Source: Cerrena zonata
Taxonomy: Eukaryota; Basidiomycota; Agaricomycetes; Polyporales; Cerrenaceae
Direction: 5' to 3'
DNA: 64,000 nucleotides
NCBI GenBank assembly: GCA_038087015.1
Contig: JASBNA010000045.1
Location: forward strand, 248,001-312,000
In this document: piece by piece, positions 9,319-20,035 of the stretch
How the letters are laid out: the number at the start of each line of letters is the position of its first letter
How positions within the stretch are numbered: position 1 is the first letter of the stretch
The notes under the pieces: model-generated
What the model was told of the DNA's origin: nothing
The model's database searches: none
The model's input: the letters and a program-made list of their open reading frames with translations, nothing else
Translations under genes and position numbers: made by a program

Positions 9319-10363
9319 GCTGATTGACCTATTTATATTCTTTCTCCAAAAAATTACTTACACTTTATAAATGTGATATTCATGTCTGCCAATGTTGTAA
9401 TTTGTAAATGTAATGATCTACTGATTTTTTTTTTTTTATTTTATTTTTTTTTTTGTTTTTTCAACTCCTTCCTCACCTTAATTCACTTTTCGAGGAGTTC
9501 CTTACATACCTTGCTTGTCCTCCACTTAATATCTTATCCTTGTTATCCAGTGTAGAAGCTACCACTTTGTTAAGTTGTATTTTGGGCTGTTGATTTTTTT
9601 TTTCCCTTCTTTTTTAGCTTTTCCACTTACTTTTTTCTATCTTTTTTTGTATCTTTTGCTAAGGCACTGTAATTTTTTCAAAAATTTTTTTCTTCTTTCA
9701 ATGATTCTATCATTAAAACTTGTGATTTAGTTTTTCATAATTATCTTTTATACCTTGAGAGATTAACAATTGAATAACTACAAGACTAACGACCCATCCC
9801 ACAACTCTTGTCTGTTTTCCTTCCTATCGTTTCAATAGAATAGTGTGTTTAGCAGAAATCAAAAGTGAAAAATTAAAACCCAAAACCCTATTCCCCTACG
9901 GTGTATGTTTTCTTTCTTTTGCCCAAAAGTTTAAAAACTGAATTCGAAGACTAGACCCATTCGGATAAGTTTTTTCCTGTTGACTGTGGTGATAAAGAGG
10001 AAGTGAACCGGTTGAAATATCTCTTGTCTACTCTTAATTCCCCCTTGATACCTATTGGGGTTATTATAAAATCCTTACATCAAAAGTTGAACTCTGATCT
10101 CCTTACAGAAGAAACTTAACCTCTCTATTGTTTCAAAAGTTTCAGATTTCTAATTTCCTCTATCTTTCCTCCTCTGTTTTTTGTTTTTTCTAAGAGTAAT
10201 TTGGGAATCGAGCAGACAACTTCACAAACAACAAAAAAAAATTTTAATAAAAACTTTTATGAAATATAAGGTTTTTAATAGATAAAAATTTCAAAAAAGA
10301 AAGAATACTTTGTTCAAATATAAATTGCCGGAGTCGAGCTTTCACCTTTGATATCATCAAGCC
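9319..10363. promoter_or_regulatory. Long 5' region of the CENP-B-type gene
   Basis: About 1 kb without a supported gene. It begins with the COF1 3' end, then has several T tracts (9426-9452, 9594-9620), and an A-rich leader before 10364. Long leaders like this are common for regulatory genes in these yeasts. Confidence 0.5.
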
Positions 10364-12568
10364 ATGGCTCCAGTTAAGCTTCCAAGAGCTACTCTAGAGC
10401 AAAAAATACAAATTCTAGATCATTATCATCGTTCAAATCGACCTCAGCTGGAAACTGTTGATCATTTTAGAAATGAGATTTCAATATCGACGTCTTCATT
10501 CAGTGAATGGTTGAAAAATGAAGACGAATTAAGGGATCGTTTAAATCAAGCTGGTGCATCATCATTTTCTAAAAATAGTAGAAGAAAAGTTAAATTTAAA
10601 TATGAAAAAATCAACCATGCAATGGATATGTTAGTGAAACAGAAACTAGAAAGACATGAACCAATCAATGAACCTATCTTAAGAGAACATTGGTCAATAT
10701 ACGCTCATCAATTTGGTGTTGAAGACCCAAAAAGATTGGCTGGTTTTAGTCATGGTTGGCTTTCTCAATTCAAGAAAAGACATGGTCTTAATAAAAAAAG
10801 ATTGGTTGGTGATGGTTCAAGCTTAAACGGTACTACTTCTCCAACTCCTTCAGGTTCCTCCACTAGTCTTGCTCTTTCAACTGAAGATAGTCCAAGTCAA
10901 GGTTTGGTAGGTGTTGGTATCAATACGGTAAATGTAATGGATGGTCCTCCTCCTACTACTACAACCCATGATTCTACTAATGCAAATACTTATGATTTTG
11001 GTAGAAATAATTCCAATACGTCGAATAATTCAAATAACTCAAATAATAATTCTCAAAATCCTTCTAATGATAATAATGATAAACACCAATTGACCCATAG
11101 AATAACTAGATCTGGTAGATCTTCCAAGATTAATAATGTTAATAATTCTCGTACTCATGATTTCACCTCTTCCAATTTAAATAATGCTTCACCTAATACT
11201 TTTGATTTAATGAATCCTCAACAATCAACATCTACTCCTTCAAATAATGGTACTTCAAATGCTAATTCCTCGACAAATGGTAATAGCGTCATGAATACTT
11301 CCGGTAATCAGTTCCGCCCTCAAGAAGGTCTTAGTTTTAATGGTCCATCTCATTTAAATTTTTCAAATTATGGATTATACCAACCACTGCCCCAGAGATC
11401 ACCTAGCCAACCTCCCAATACTTCCCAGCATCAATCACTGCAGTCCCAACAAAGCCCGTTCGGTAATGCTGATGTCACTACTACAGGTTCAGGCTCAACT
11501 GCGTATCAACAACAATTAAGAGCTCATTACGAAAAACAAAAACATCAATATGAACAACAACAAGCTGCTCAACAAAAAGCTGAACAAGTTCAAGCTCAAC
11601 AAGCTGCCCAAGTCCAAGCTGCGAAGGCACAAGCTCAGGCACAAGCTCAGGCTCAGGCCCAAGCCCAAGCCCAAGCCCAAGCTCAGGCAGTCCAAGCAGC
11701 TCAAGTTCAAGCAGCTCAAGCTCAGGCTCAGGCGCAAGCTCAGGCTCAGGCCCAGGCTCAAGCTCAAGCTCAAGCTCAAAATCAACGTCAAGCTCTAGCA
11801 CAGCAAGATTCTCTGCAATCTCTGCGTCACCATCAAAGGCATACCAGGTCGGTCACCAGGAATAACATGGCAAGAACCTCAACCTCGAATTCAGGAGCCT
11901 CGTCGGCATCCCAGACTAATAATTCAGCTAACTTGGGCCAAGGGCTCGAATCTAGCTCCAGTATTAGTGCAACTGATATTGAAAGATTTATTTATATGTT
12001 TGCTGATAAATTTTTCCGGGATCATGAATATGAGTATCCTCAAACCATTAAAGTTTTCCAAGAATTCAAGAATTCATTTTTCAATGAAAGAATCATTAAT
12101 GTGAGGTCTGTTCAGCAAATGCTTCACAGCAGACTCCAGTATCAAATAGACCAAATCACCAACATCAGGCACATCAACTGCACCTGCTGCACCAACTGCA
12201 TCTGCATCTGCATCTGCAACAACAACAACAGCAGCAACAACAGCAGCAGCAACAACAACACTTACAACAGGTTCAGCAACAAATGAATGGAATCGACGAA
12301 TTTTTCTTGAGAGCCGCCGTCGGCTCTCAAGACGTTGATCCAAGAGGAACATTGAGTCGGAATGTCTCATCCATGTCCAATAGTGGATTAAGGTGGTTCT
12401 TCGGTAGATGCGGTTGTTGGAAATTCTAATAACGTTGGATCAGGAACCGTACCCAGAAGTGATAACGGAGCCAATGTATCAGGGAACAGAAGTCTGAGAA
12501 ACGCTACGGTATTGGCTAATGGAGTGTCCAATGGAGAAATGCCACTGATTGTTTCTAAGATTGATTAG
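10364..12568 (+). CDS. CENP-B/Tc5-type HTH DNA-binding protein with Gln-Ala repeats, two frameshifts
   Basis: A protein of about 734 residues. Residues 1-60 look like a Psq/CENP-B N-terminal helix-turn-helix (TLEQKIQILDHYHR, SSFSEWLKNEDELRDRL). Residues about 75-150 resemble the Tc5/CENP-B second HTH (WLSQFKKRHGLNKKRL). A long Asn/Ser/Thr-rich region follows, then a Gln-Ala repeat and a conserved-looking block (SATDIERFIYMFADKFFRDHEYEYP). The frame then shifts at about 12111-12112 (one base short), continues through a poly-Gln/His stretch, and shifts again at 12390-12391 (one base extra), ending at a TAG at 12566-12568. With both corrected the length is divisible by three. It is probably a transcription regulator derived from a transposase-type fold. 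I do not recognise a named orthologue. Confidence 0.72.
11560..11784 (+). repeat. Coding Gln-Ala microsatellite
   Basis: Repeated CAAGCTCAGGC-type units encode about 40 alternating Gln and Ala residues inside the CENP-B-type protein. Mixed CAA/CAG and GCT/GCC/GCA codons suggest selection on the protein rather than simple recent slippage. Confidence 0.8.
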
Positions 12569-13010
12569 AAGCATAAGAAAGAAAATCTAAACCAGATTCA
12601 GAAAGAAAAAGAAAAAACTAAATATTCATAAGAAATGATAGCATAACTGTTTGATGTTAATTGCATATCAACATTGGCTGGCCTTTTGTATGTGGGAAGC
12701 ACCCTGCTTTCCTTTCTCTTACAAGTTCTTTTTCATTAATGTATGAATTTCCTTTCCTTCTTTTTTCTAACTAGTGTTTTTCCTCTTCTATTTTCATTTT
12801 AGTTCTATCTCAAAAGGTCAGCTCAAACATATGTACTATAGAATATATATATATATAACACATATCGCTTAAATTACGATGTAACTACACAAAAGATCGA
12901 AGTATAACTAACATTTTTTTGAAAACCAAACTAAGACTAAACCTAAATAAATAACCGATAACAAAATTAATAAAAGAAATGAAAAAGTTAAATAATACAG
13001 AACGATCACT
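12569..13010. other. Convergent 3' intergenic region
   Basis: 440 AT-rich bases between two converging genes, including an AT dinucleotide stretch at 12843-12858. I see only 3' untranslated sequence. Confidence 0.5.
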
Positions 13011-13487
13011 TCATAAGACATTGGTAAAATCAATTTCTTTAGGCAGCTTTTCATTTGCAACGTCATCATTTAAATATAGATGCTGAACATTTTTCTGAAC
13101 ATCGCCAATAGAAGGAGTATTTTCTTCAGCACTTAAAGAAACCTCTACTCCAACTTTGGGCACAGAATTATCTTCCCTGGTGATTTGATCCTCTGGTGAA
13201 CCAACCTTCTTGGGACAATCCACACAGTTATTACATTTTTTAGAACCATCTTCCATTACAACCTCTCTCCCACTACCGCAAGCTTCAGCATCTGATTTGC
13301 CAGCACTATTCACCAGGGCATTCTTGATTATAGCCTTGTGTTTATGATTGTGAATGCGAGGATGATGCTTACGAGGAAACTTTGTTATTGGAGTTGCTGA
13401 AGACTCTGCTGAAGTTGACTTGTTAATTAAAGTAGCAGTGTATGCATCGCCAGCATGTTTAGCATATAAGTAGTTTCTTAATGCCAT
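13011..13487 (-). CDS. Small protein of unknown function, 158 residues
   Basis: An intact frame with a good ATG, starting MALRNYLYAKHAGDAYTA. The first third is basic and His-rich (KFPRKHHPRIHNHKHK). The middle has a four-cysteine stretch (CGSG, then CNNCVDCPKK) that could bind a metal. The C-terminal half is acidic and probably disordered. No signal peptide or membrane segment is visible. I do not recognise the family. It lies in the same orientation as the coiled-coil gene upstream and converges with the CENP-B-type gene. Confidence 0.6.
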   Translation of the reverse strand: MALRNYLYAKHAGDAYTATLINKSTSAESSATPITKFPRKHHPRIHNHKHKAIIKNALVNSAGKSDAEACGSGREVVMEDGSKKCNNCVDCPKKVGSPEDQITREDNSVPKVGVEVSLSAEENTPSIGDVQKNVQHLYLNDDVANEKLPKEIDFTNVL

Positions 13488-13862
13488 ATTCTATTCTAAT
13501 GGTATATTAGTTGCAAATAAATAAATACCAAACAAAATTAAAGAACAAGCTTCCTCCATTCCTACTAACTATAAATCTACCGAATCCCATGTTGCACTCC
13601 AGCTGAATATATACTATTGGCTAAATTCATTCATTTTGCGAGTAGAAAAAGTGGAACCACTTACAAATCATGCGACTTTTGCAGTTTTGTTCCGTTGTAA
13701 TTCGCTGCAAAACTGCGAAAACGCACTGAATTTTTATTTGTTTCTTTTTTTTTTTGGTTTGTTTGATTTGTATGCGTGTGTACGGGTTTCGTATTAATCT
13801 AAATAATTATACATAGTCTAGCGAAGAAAGGTCATAGAGAATAGTTTGTTGAAATGAATAGT
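13488..13862. promoter_or_regulatory. Intergenic promoter region of the 158-residue gene
   Basis: 375 bases with a near-palindrome (GCAGTTTTG and CAAAACTGC arms, 13679-13716), a T tract at 13743-13755 and a Rap1-like GTGTACGGGTTT at 13778-13789 on the minus sense of the consensus. No gene is seen. Confidence 0.45.
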
Positions 13863-14253
13863 CTAGTTTGATATGGCGGTCTTTTGTTGGTAGCTGGAGC
13901 ATCGGATACCAATCAACATGATTCCAAATGCAATGGATAAAAACTTGTACTTCAAGTTGTCGTCAACCGATGATTGTGATTTCTTTCTTTTATGGTTATG
14001 GTGATGAGATTTTTCCTTGGAGGTGCCAAAACATATTGATTTGATTCGGTGTAATACTCCGTCGTCGTCGGTGATGGTACCATCACTCGGACGTGTCATC
14101 TTCATCGTTAACCCATTTGTCGCGAGGGAAATCGGTGGTGGATTCATCTGCATCAATGAGAATACTCGAGTCATTATAATTTGATTTTTGGATAAAATAC
14201 TTGAGATTTATATTTCTTGGGGAGTTTACCTGAATATAGGCTGCTGATGTCAT
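13863..14253 (-). CDS. Membrane-anchored C-terminal segment, probably part of the coiled-coil protein upstream, one frameshift
   Basis: Two frames together encode about 130 residues: MTSAAYIQVNSPRNINLK and an acidic stretch ending DKWVNDEDDTS, then, after one extra base in GG at 14089-14090, SDGTITDDDGVLHRIKS, a His/Lys-rich basic patch (EKSHHHNHKRKKS) and a single hydrophobic segment (FLSIAFGIMLIGI) close to the C-terminus. The layout (acidic, basic, then one terminal membrane helix) suggests a tail anchor. Its ATG lies just two bases after the stop of the 758-residue frame (14256). Adding one base at 14259-14260 fuses the two, and the whole interval 13863-16532 is then divisible by three. 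I favour a single gene. Confidence 0.5.
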
Positions 14254-14255
14254 TA

Positions 14256-16532
14256 TCAGGACTCGTCATCTTGCTCGTCATTTTCCACAATATAGTTTAA
14301 ATAATCATTCAATCCATTGGATAAGATTCTATTTTTGAATCTGGGATTATGTTTTAGAAACCCATATTCATCTTCATCTTCATCCTGATTATCAATACTG
14401 TTAATGAAATCACTTGTAAATGAAAATAATTCTTCTTGTCCAGAATTTGTTCTAGATAATGTTAATTCGTTTAAAGGCAATAATCCAATTCCAATTCCTC
14501 TATTCAAATTATTTTTCTTGCTATTACGATGATTCAGTGTATTTTGATGGTGATAGTTTTTGGACATTATTGGGTTTATTGAAACTGATCTTAATACTCT
14601 TTTTTTGTGAATTAACATTTCTCTAGATCTTTCAATTAATTTTGCATCAGAATATTCAATTTTTTTATCATTATTTCTTTGAGGACTTTTAACGTCATCA
14701 TCATCATCTTGTTGTTGATTTCTCAAATCATTTAAGGATTGTTTATTTGATAATTTCTTAATATTTTTCTTTTGTTTTTGCAACTCAAATCCAATATATG
14801 ATAGTAATTTTTCATTATGTAACTTGAGTGATTGTAATTCAAACTTTAATTTCATGATTTCTTGTTTGGTTATATCATTGGCTGTAGTGTTATTATTATT
14901 ATCAACAATTAAACTGGATCTTTTAGATGAGTTGTTAGTATTTGATGTCAAAATTGAATTTCGATTGGACGGTGTTTCATAAAAATTCCCAGTTAATGAA
15001 TAAAATGCAGAGTTTCTAAATGATTTACTATTTGGTTCTTCTTCTTTTATTGATTGATTTTCTTCATTTATTATATCAAATTTTTTCAATTGATGTTCTC
15101 TTTCTGGTAATGAACTACTTCTAACTGTCAGTTCTAATGGTTCAAATTCAACTTTTATTGGCACAATATCATGAGAATTATATCTTGAATGATTTGGTTT
15201 AGAATTCGAATATCTTTTTTGAGTATAAGATGTATCAAGGTCAAAAAATGAAGTAGTATTTGCATTAGTTAATTTCAATGGTGAAAGAACAAATTCTTCA
15301 TTATCAATTAAAGGAGATGTATGAGAAGATTTCAATTTAACTGGTAATGATTGGCGTTTTTGATTTTTATATTGTGGATCAGGGGATGGAGGAAATTTTG
15401 ATTGGGATTGTTCTATATTTAATTGTGAATCCTTATTTAAAGGAGGAAATTGAAAATTATTTGAAACTTCCATTGATTCATCATCGATATAGTTTGATTG
15501 TTTAATTGGTGATGAACTTTCTAATTTATTTTTTTGTAAATCATCAACTAAATAGCTTAACATATGACTATTTTGTAATCTTGAATCATTATCACTATCA
15601 CTATCATCATGTTGAATTATATTATTCATATGATGAATGTTGTGTATTATACTACTTTCATCATCATTAATTGAACTATCAGTTCTTTGTGAGGTATTAA
15701 AATAGTGAAATTCATGATTTTCATCGTCTTCATCATTATTCAATTTATTATAATTTTCAATTGGAGAATTAAATTGAGAAGTTTTTGATTCATTTTCTTT
15801 ATTTAAAAATTCAATTTGATCAATTAAAACTAATTTTGAATTTTGTTCAATTTCAAAGTTACTTTGTAGTATTTTATAATCTTTCAATAATTTATTATAT
15901 TTTTCTAATAAATCATTATTATTCAATGATTTGACTTTTGATTCATTATTTAGTAGAATTGATTGTTTTTCATTATCAAGTTTTTCAATTCTAGAATTTA
16001 AAACTTCAATTAAATCTTTATAATAAAAAATTTCTTGTTCTAATAACTCTTTATTTTTATTATAATCATTTTCCATATTTTTCAAAATTTTTTCGTAGTT
16101 GAAAATTTTTTCTGATTGATCTTGTAACTGTTTATTTTTCAAGGAAATATCATATTCTAATTGAGTATAATCATTTGATATATTATTATTTTTCATTAGT
16201 AGTTCGGTATATTGTCTTTCGAGTTTATTAAAATCTTTTTGTAGTGAATGTAGAAGATTTGAAGTTGCTGATGGGGTTCTACTATGATCATTTGATGCAT
16301 TTGTTTGTTTTTTACGTAATGGAGATCCATTATTCAATTTTGCCGGAGAGGCTAAAGGTGATTGATTTGGATTAAACGAATTCATTGATTTACTACTCAA
16401 TGGAGTAACTGTGGGAGACGATAATTTTGAGTGATGATGCGATGATGATTTAGGTTGAAACGAAGGGGAACAAGGTGTTTGGTTTGTTATAGATGGGTTG
16501 TTAAATTCATTTTCTTTATCAATGACATCCAT
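14256..16532 (-). CDS. Coiled-coil protein of unknown function, 758 residues or N-terminal part of a longer protein
   Basis: The start is MDVIDKENEFNNP, with a KEN motif at residues 5-7 that may be a degradation signal. A Ser/Pro-rich region with several SP sites follows (SPLASP, GSPLRKK), then a coiled coil at about 95-215 (LLHSLQKDFNKLERQYTELL and onward). A long Asn/Ser-rich disordered part comes next. A second short helical stretch (about 565-600, LQSLKLHNEKLLSYIGFEL) and an acidic C-terminus complete it. Numerous SP/TP sites and the KEN motif hint at cell-cycle control, for example at a spindle-pole or bud-neck structure, but that is inference. See the adjoining segment 13863-14253, which probably supplies a membrane anchor. 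I cannot name an orthologue. Confidence 0.75.
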   Translation of the reverse strand: MDVIDKENEFNNPSITNQTPCSPSFQPKSSSHHHSKLSSPTVTPLSSKSMNSFNPNQSPLASPAKLNNGSPLRKKQTNASNDHSRTPSATSNLLHSLQKDFNKLERQYTELLMKNNNISNDYTQLEYDISLKNKQLQDQSEKIFNYEKILKNMENDYNKNKELLEQEIFYYKDLIEVLNSRIEKLDNEKQSILLNNESKVKSLNNNDLLEKYNKLLKDYKILQSNFEIEQNSKLVLIDQIEFLNKENESKTSQFNSPIENYNKLNNDEDDENHEFHYFNTSQRTDSSINDDESSIIHNIHHMNNIIQHDDSDSDNDSRLQNSHMLSYLVDDLQKNKLESSSPIKQSNYIDDESMEVSNNFQFPPLNKDSQLNIEQSQSKFPPSPDPQYKNQKRQSLPVKLKSSHTSPLIDNEEFVLSPLKLTNANTTSFFDLDTSYTQKRYSNSKPNHSRYNSHDIVPIKVEFEPLELTVRSSSLPEREHQLKKFDIINEENQSIKEEEPNSKSFRNSAFYSLTGNFYETPSNRNSILTSNTNNSSKRSSLIVDNNNNTTANDITKQEIMKLKFELQSLKLHNEKLLSYIGFELQKQKKNIKKLSNKQSLNDLRNQQQDDDDDVKSPQRNNDKKIEYSDAKLIERSREMLIHKKRVLRSVSINPIMSKNYHHQNTLNHRNSKKNNLNRGIGIGLLPLNELTLSRTNSGQEELFSFTSDFINSIDNQDEDEDEYGFLKHNPRFKNRILSNGLNDYLNYIVENDEQDDES

Positions 16533-17693
16533 AATTAGAAACCTTTCTTTTTTTTAGCAAAAAAAAAAAAAAAAAAAACAGTATAACTTTGAAAATTCGT
16601 GTAACTTTATAGCACGAGTAAGACTTTAAGGAAAAAAAAAAGATACACCGGCACAGATCACGAAGAGCGAAAGTAGACTGGGGCTAACGAGAACTTAATG
16701 CTGGAAAAATGTATCTGGAAACACTGGAATCGACTCAATTTGATATGTTGAGAAGACAAACGTAGGATGATTTTAAGTGACAGGGAATGAGATTATAAAA
16801 TAATCTGGGTGAATTACTTCGATATAGTTGGTATTTACCTTTTAATTTGATTTGGATAAGTACCTTTACTAAACCAAGAAGAAGAAAGGAACTGCAGTGA
16901 AAACTGGTAGGGGCTGTTTATTTAGTGTATGGGAAGGAAACAAAGCAAGGGTTGTGATGTTGACAAGTAGTTCCAAGGCTTTATAACTTGTTTAGTTGTA
17001 TACTTGTGTAGTTTTATAGTAACCTGGAATAGCTGCAATATTGGAGATCTGACTAGAACTGGCTAACCAGATACAATAAATGTTAGAATGGAACGAACGA
17101 CGGTAAGAAAAGGATTAAAGAAGTAGATAGATCTGGATATCAGAGTAAACAGGGTTGAAGGGACCGAGAATACAACCGTTCCTTAGTGAAATTGTCTAAT
17201 ATTGACGGCGGTTGTTAACTCCAGAAAATATTATTGATTCTTTCTGATTTAGAAAGAAGAAACTTTGGGAAAGCCAACAAGAAACAATAGTGGACCCACG
17301 ATACTCAGTGTACACAAGCACAGGCCAATGGGATCTGCTGGACGAAGTCTATGAAATGAATGGGTATTTGGAAGTCTAAGAGTTGAATGTTTTTGTTTTT
17401 TTTGATGGATTTGTGGTTTTGTTTGGCTTGCCTAATTTGGATCCGGTTCGTGGTGCATGGGTGTAATCAGTATGGTGTACGGAGCTAGGTGACTGAATGG
17501 GATTTCTGTGGCTCACTTCCCGATTGGGCAGTCGATCTTATCGCAGGGCGGAATTGGCCGAATTTCTGATCTGGGCCGAATAGAAGGCATTGGAGTCATA
17601 CTGGGTATAAGTTGGAGATATATATATTAGAGATATTGGTATTATTTAAAATACTTAGATTATTCATATTGGTATATAATAAACTGAGATATA
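16533..17693. promoter_or_regulatory. Divergent intergenic region upstream of DAL2
   Basis: 1.16 kb with no supported gene. It has a long A/T tract next to the coiled-coil gene (16552-16579), a Rap1-like GGTGTACGGAG at 17474-17484, and a GATA-containing stretch near DAL2 (TCTTATCG at 17533-17540, AGATATT repeats at 17619-17640). GATA factors control allantoin genes in yeasts, so these are plausible nitrogen-response sites. Confidence 0.45.
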
Positions 17694-18698
17694 ATGGTTA
17701 AGGTGATTGGAGAAAAAGAATTCCACGAACAGATCGTTTGTAATTATACTGACGTTATTGGAGAGAAGTTGGGAGGTAAAGTGCTTAAATTTTCCGATGA
17801 ATGGTTTGCAGCAGCTGAAAATTTGATTAAACCAAAAGCTCCAATTAGAGATGCTACCAGATTTACTCATGCTGGTGCATGGTACGATGGATGGGAGACA
17901 AGAAGACATAATGTTGAAGAAGCCGATTACGTAATTTTCAAAGCTGGGGTATCATCAGCTAAGATTATTGGGTGTGAAGTTGATACTGCATTTTTCAATG
18001 GGAACCATGCACCATTTATATCGGTGGAAGGGGCGAACTTAACTAGTGATGAATTAAAAGATGTTCAATGGGAATCAATTATTGACAAGATTGAATGTGG
18101 ACCACTGCAAAAACATTTTTTCGTTAGAGATTCAATAACTGATTCAAATTATACTCATTTCCGTTTAAGAATGTACCCTGACGGAGGTATTGCTCGTTTT
18201 AGATTGTACGGGAGTGTTGTTGCAATTTTCCCGCAAGATTTATCGACTATAGTTGATTTTGCTTCGGTTAAAAATGGTGGGGTTGCAATTGATTATTCAG
18301 ATCAGCATTTTGGCTCTGCCGATAACTTATTATTACCGGGTAGAGGACATGATATGTCTGATGGTTGGGAAACCAAGAGATCCAGAGAGCCTGGCCATGT
18401 GGATTGGGTTATTATTAAATTGGGTACTTTAACCAACATTAAAGAAATTGTCATTGATACCGCTCATTTCAGAGGTAACTTCCCGCAAAAAATCAATGTT
18501 AAAGGGATTAGAGCTGATAAAGTTCCTGTGAAAACTGCTAAAGAATGGCAAACATTGGTTCCAGATTCCAAAACTGGTGCTGATCAAGAGCATTCTTATA
18601 AAATAGATAATAAAGACTCCTTCAGTCATGTTTTGGTAACTATTATCCCTGACGGGGGGGTTAAACGTGTCAGAGTCTTGGGTACTGTAAGTAAGTAA
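17694..18698 (+). CDS. DAL2: Allantoicase
   Basis: Allantoicase (allantoate amidinohydrolase, EC 3.5.3.4) of 334 residues. It splits allantoate into ureidoglycolate and urea during use of purines as a nitrogen source. The protein is an internal duplication. Each half contains a matched block: GWETRRHNVEEADYVIFK with VDTAFFNGNHAP in the first half, and GWETKRSREPGHVDWVIIK with IDTAHFRGNFPQ in the second. Each half closes with a PDGG motif (RMYPDGGIARFRLYG and IIPDGGVKRVRVLG). The length is close to that of S. cerevisiae Dal2 (343). The frame is intact and starts at a good ATG. No other allantoin-pathway gene lies next to it, so this is not the DAL cluster of Saccharomyces. Confidence 0.95.
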   Translation: MVKVIGEKEFHEQIVCNYTDVIGEKLGGKVLKFSDEWFAAAENLIKPKAPIRDATRFTHAGAWYDGWETRRHNVEEADYVIFKAGVSSAKIIGCEVDTAFFNGNHAPFISVEGANLTSDELKDVQWESIIDKIECGPLQKHFFVRDSITDSNYTHFRLRMYPDGGIARFRLYGSVVAIFPQDLSTIVDFASVKNGGVAIDYSDQHFGSADNLLLPGRGHDMSDGWETKRSREPGHVDWVIIKLGTLTNIKEIVIDTAHFRGNFPQKINVKGIRADKVPVKTAKEWQTLVPDSKTGADQEHSYKIDNKDSFSHVLVTIIPDGGVKRVRVLGTVSK

Positions 18699-18825
18699 TA
18701 AAAGTTATTCGGTAAGTATTAGTAAATGAAATGTAATTTTGCAATATTTGTAAATATTTTCTCAAAGATTTGAAGAAAATTGCGGCAAGAATGAAAAAAA
18801 AACCAAAGAGCTCATCACCTTAAGA

Positions 18826-19801
18826 ATGAAATCAATAACTACGTTTAGGTTGATAACATGTTTGAATCAACGGATTCCAGTAAATGATTTTCTCAATACC
18901 AAATATAATCACATTCCCGAGGAAACTCTTTCTGTTGAATCGCAAGAAGCAATACTTCCTCATATAAATAAAATCATTCCTTCCAATGCATATTATATAA
19001 AACTTTTTCTTAAACAATACATCAATTTGATTGAATTATATAACGAAGAGGTGATTGAAACACTATACGAATTATACTGCGACGGTAAGATCTTAGGCTC
19101 GATTGAAAACAAAGCTGAAGATGCTGAAATCATTGAATATTGGATAAACGATGAGCAAAATGAAAATTCAATTGTTAAAATTAAAGAAACTCCTAAATTA
19201 ATTTCAGGGAAATGGTACCACTGGACTAAGAACTTGGGAAGCTGCATTATACCTTAGTCATTACCTTAACCAAATCGATTTAACTAATAAAAAAATCTGT
19301 GAATTAGGTACTGGAACTGGATTAGTTTCAGTATCAATAATGAAAAATCATGATATTGAACAAATCATTTTAACCGACGGGGATTCAAATCTCATAGACA
19401 ATTTAAATGACACTTTCAAATTGAATAATCTTCATTTAAACGATCATTTGAAAACTCAGCAATTATTATGGGGGACTACGAATTTACAAAATGAACATTT
19501 CATTCAACCTTGTCCAAAAGTAGATATGGTGATTGCTGCCGATGTCACTTATGACTCGAGCATTTTACCCCAACTATGTTCTACAATCTTTGATTTCTTG
19601 AATAATGGTACTAAACAAGTTATAATAGCAGCCACGGTACGCAATCAGCAAACAATCGATGATTGGGAAGACTATCTAAACCAGTGGTTTGCCAGTAATT
19701 GGCAAGTGGCCGATCGCGTCGAAGACCCCCACAGCCTAGGTCTCGAATGCTGGTTTAAAAAGGGTACTCCCCCAATCAACATATATAGTATTTGCAATTG
19801 A
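18826..19801 (+). CDS. EFM3: FAM86/Efm3-type protein-lysine methyltransferase, one frameshift
   Basis: A class I SAM-dependent methyltransferase of about 324 residues. Efm3 methylates a lysine of elongation factor 2 in yeast. The N-terminal helical half includes FLKQYINLIELY. The catalytic half has GTTGLRTWEAALYLS, the SAM-binding motif CELGTGTGLVSVS, and VIAADVTYD, the post-I motif of this family. An extra A in the AAA at 19210-19212 breaks the frame just before GTTGLRTW. Removing it gives a length divisible by three and a continuous family sequence. The last residues (SICN and the stop) are encoded inside a 14-base tandem repeat. The choice of Efm3 over related Efm2 rests on overall layout. 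Confidence 0.78.
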
Positions 19802-19853
19802 GTATTTGCAATTGAGTATTTGCAATTGAGTATTTGCAGTAGTATTTGCAGTA
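19787..19853 (+). repeat. 14-base tandem repeat overlapping the EFM3 stop codon
   Basis: Three exact copies of AGTATTTGCAATTG (19787-19828), then two shorter AGTATTTGCAGT copies. The first copy codes for the last residues and most of the stop codon of the upstream gene. Confidence 0.9.
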
Positions 19854-20035
19854 GTGTAGTAGTGCGGGACCCAGTAAGTTTCCATAGATTTAATTGGACA
19901 TTAACAAATGCGACCACCGAAAAGACCCGGGCGTGTGCCCCCCAAACCACCGTCTTCCTGTGCTCAACATGAAAAATAGAGTGAAAAGAAGAACCAACTA
20001 CCAATACTAGTCAATCAATCAAACTACAAGACAAT

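Noticed and set aside
11481..11801. Leu-rich frames on both strands over the Gln-Ala tract
   Set aside because: They are alternative-frame readings of the CAAGCTCAGGC repeat.
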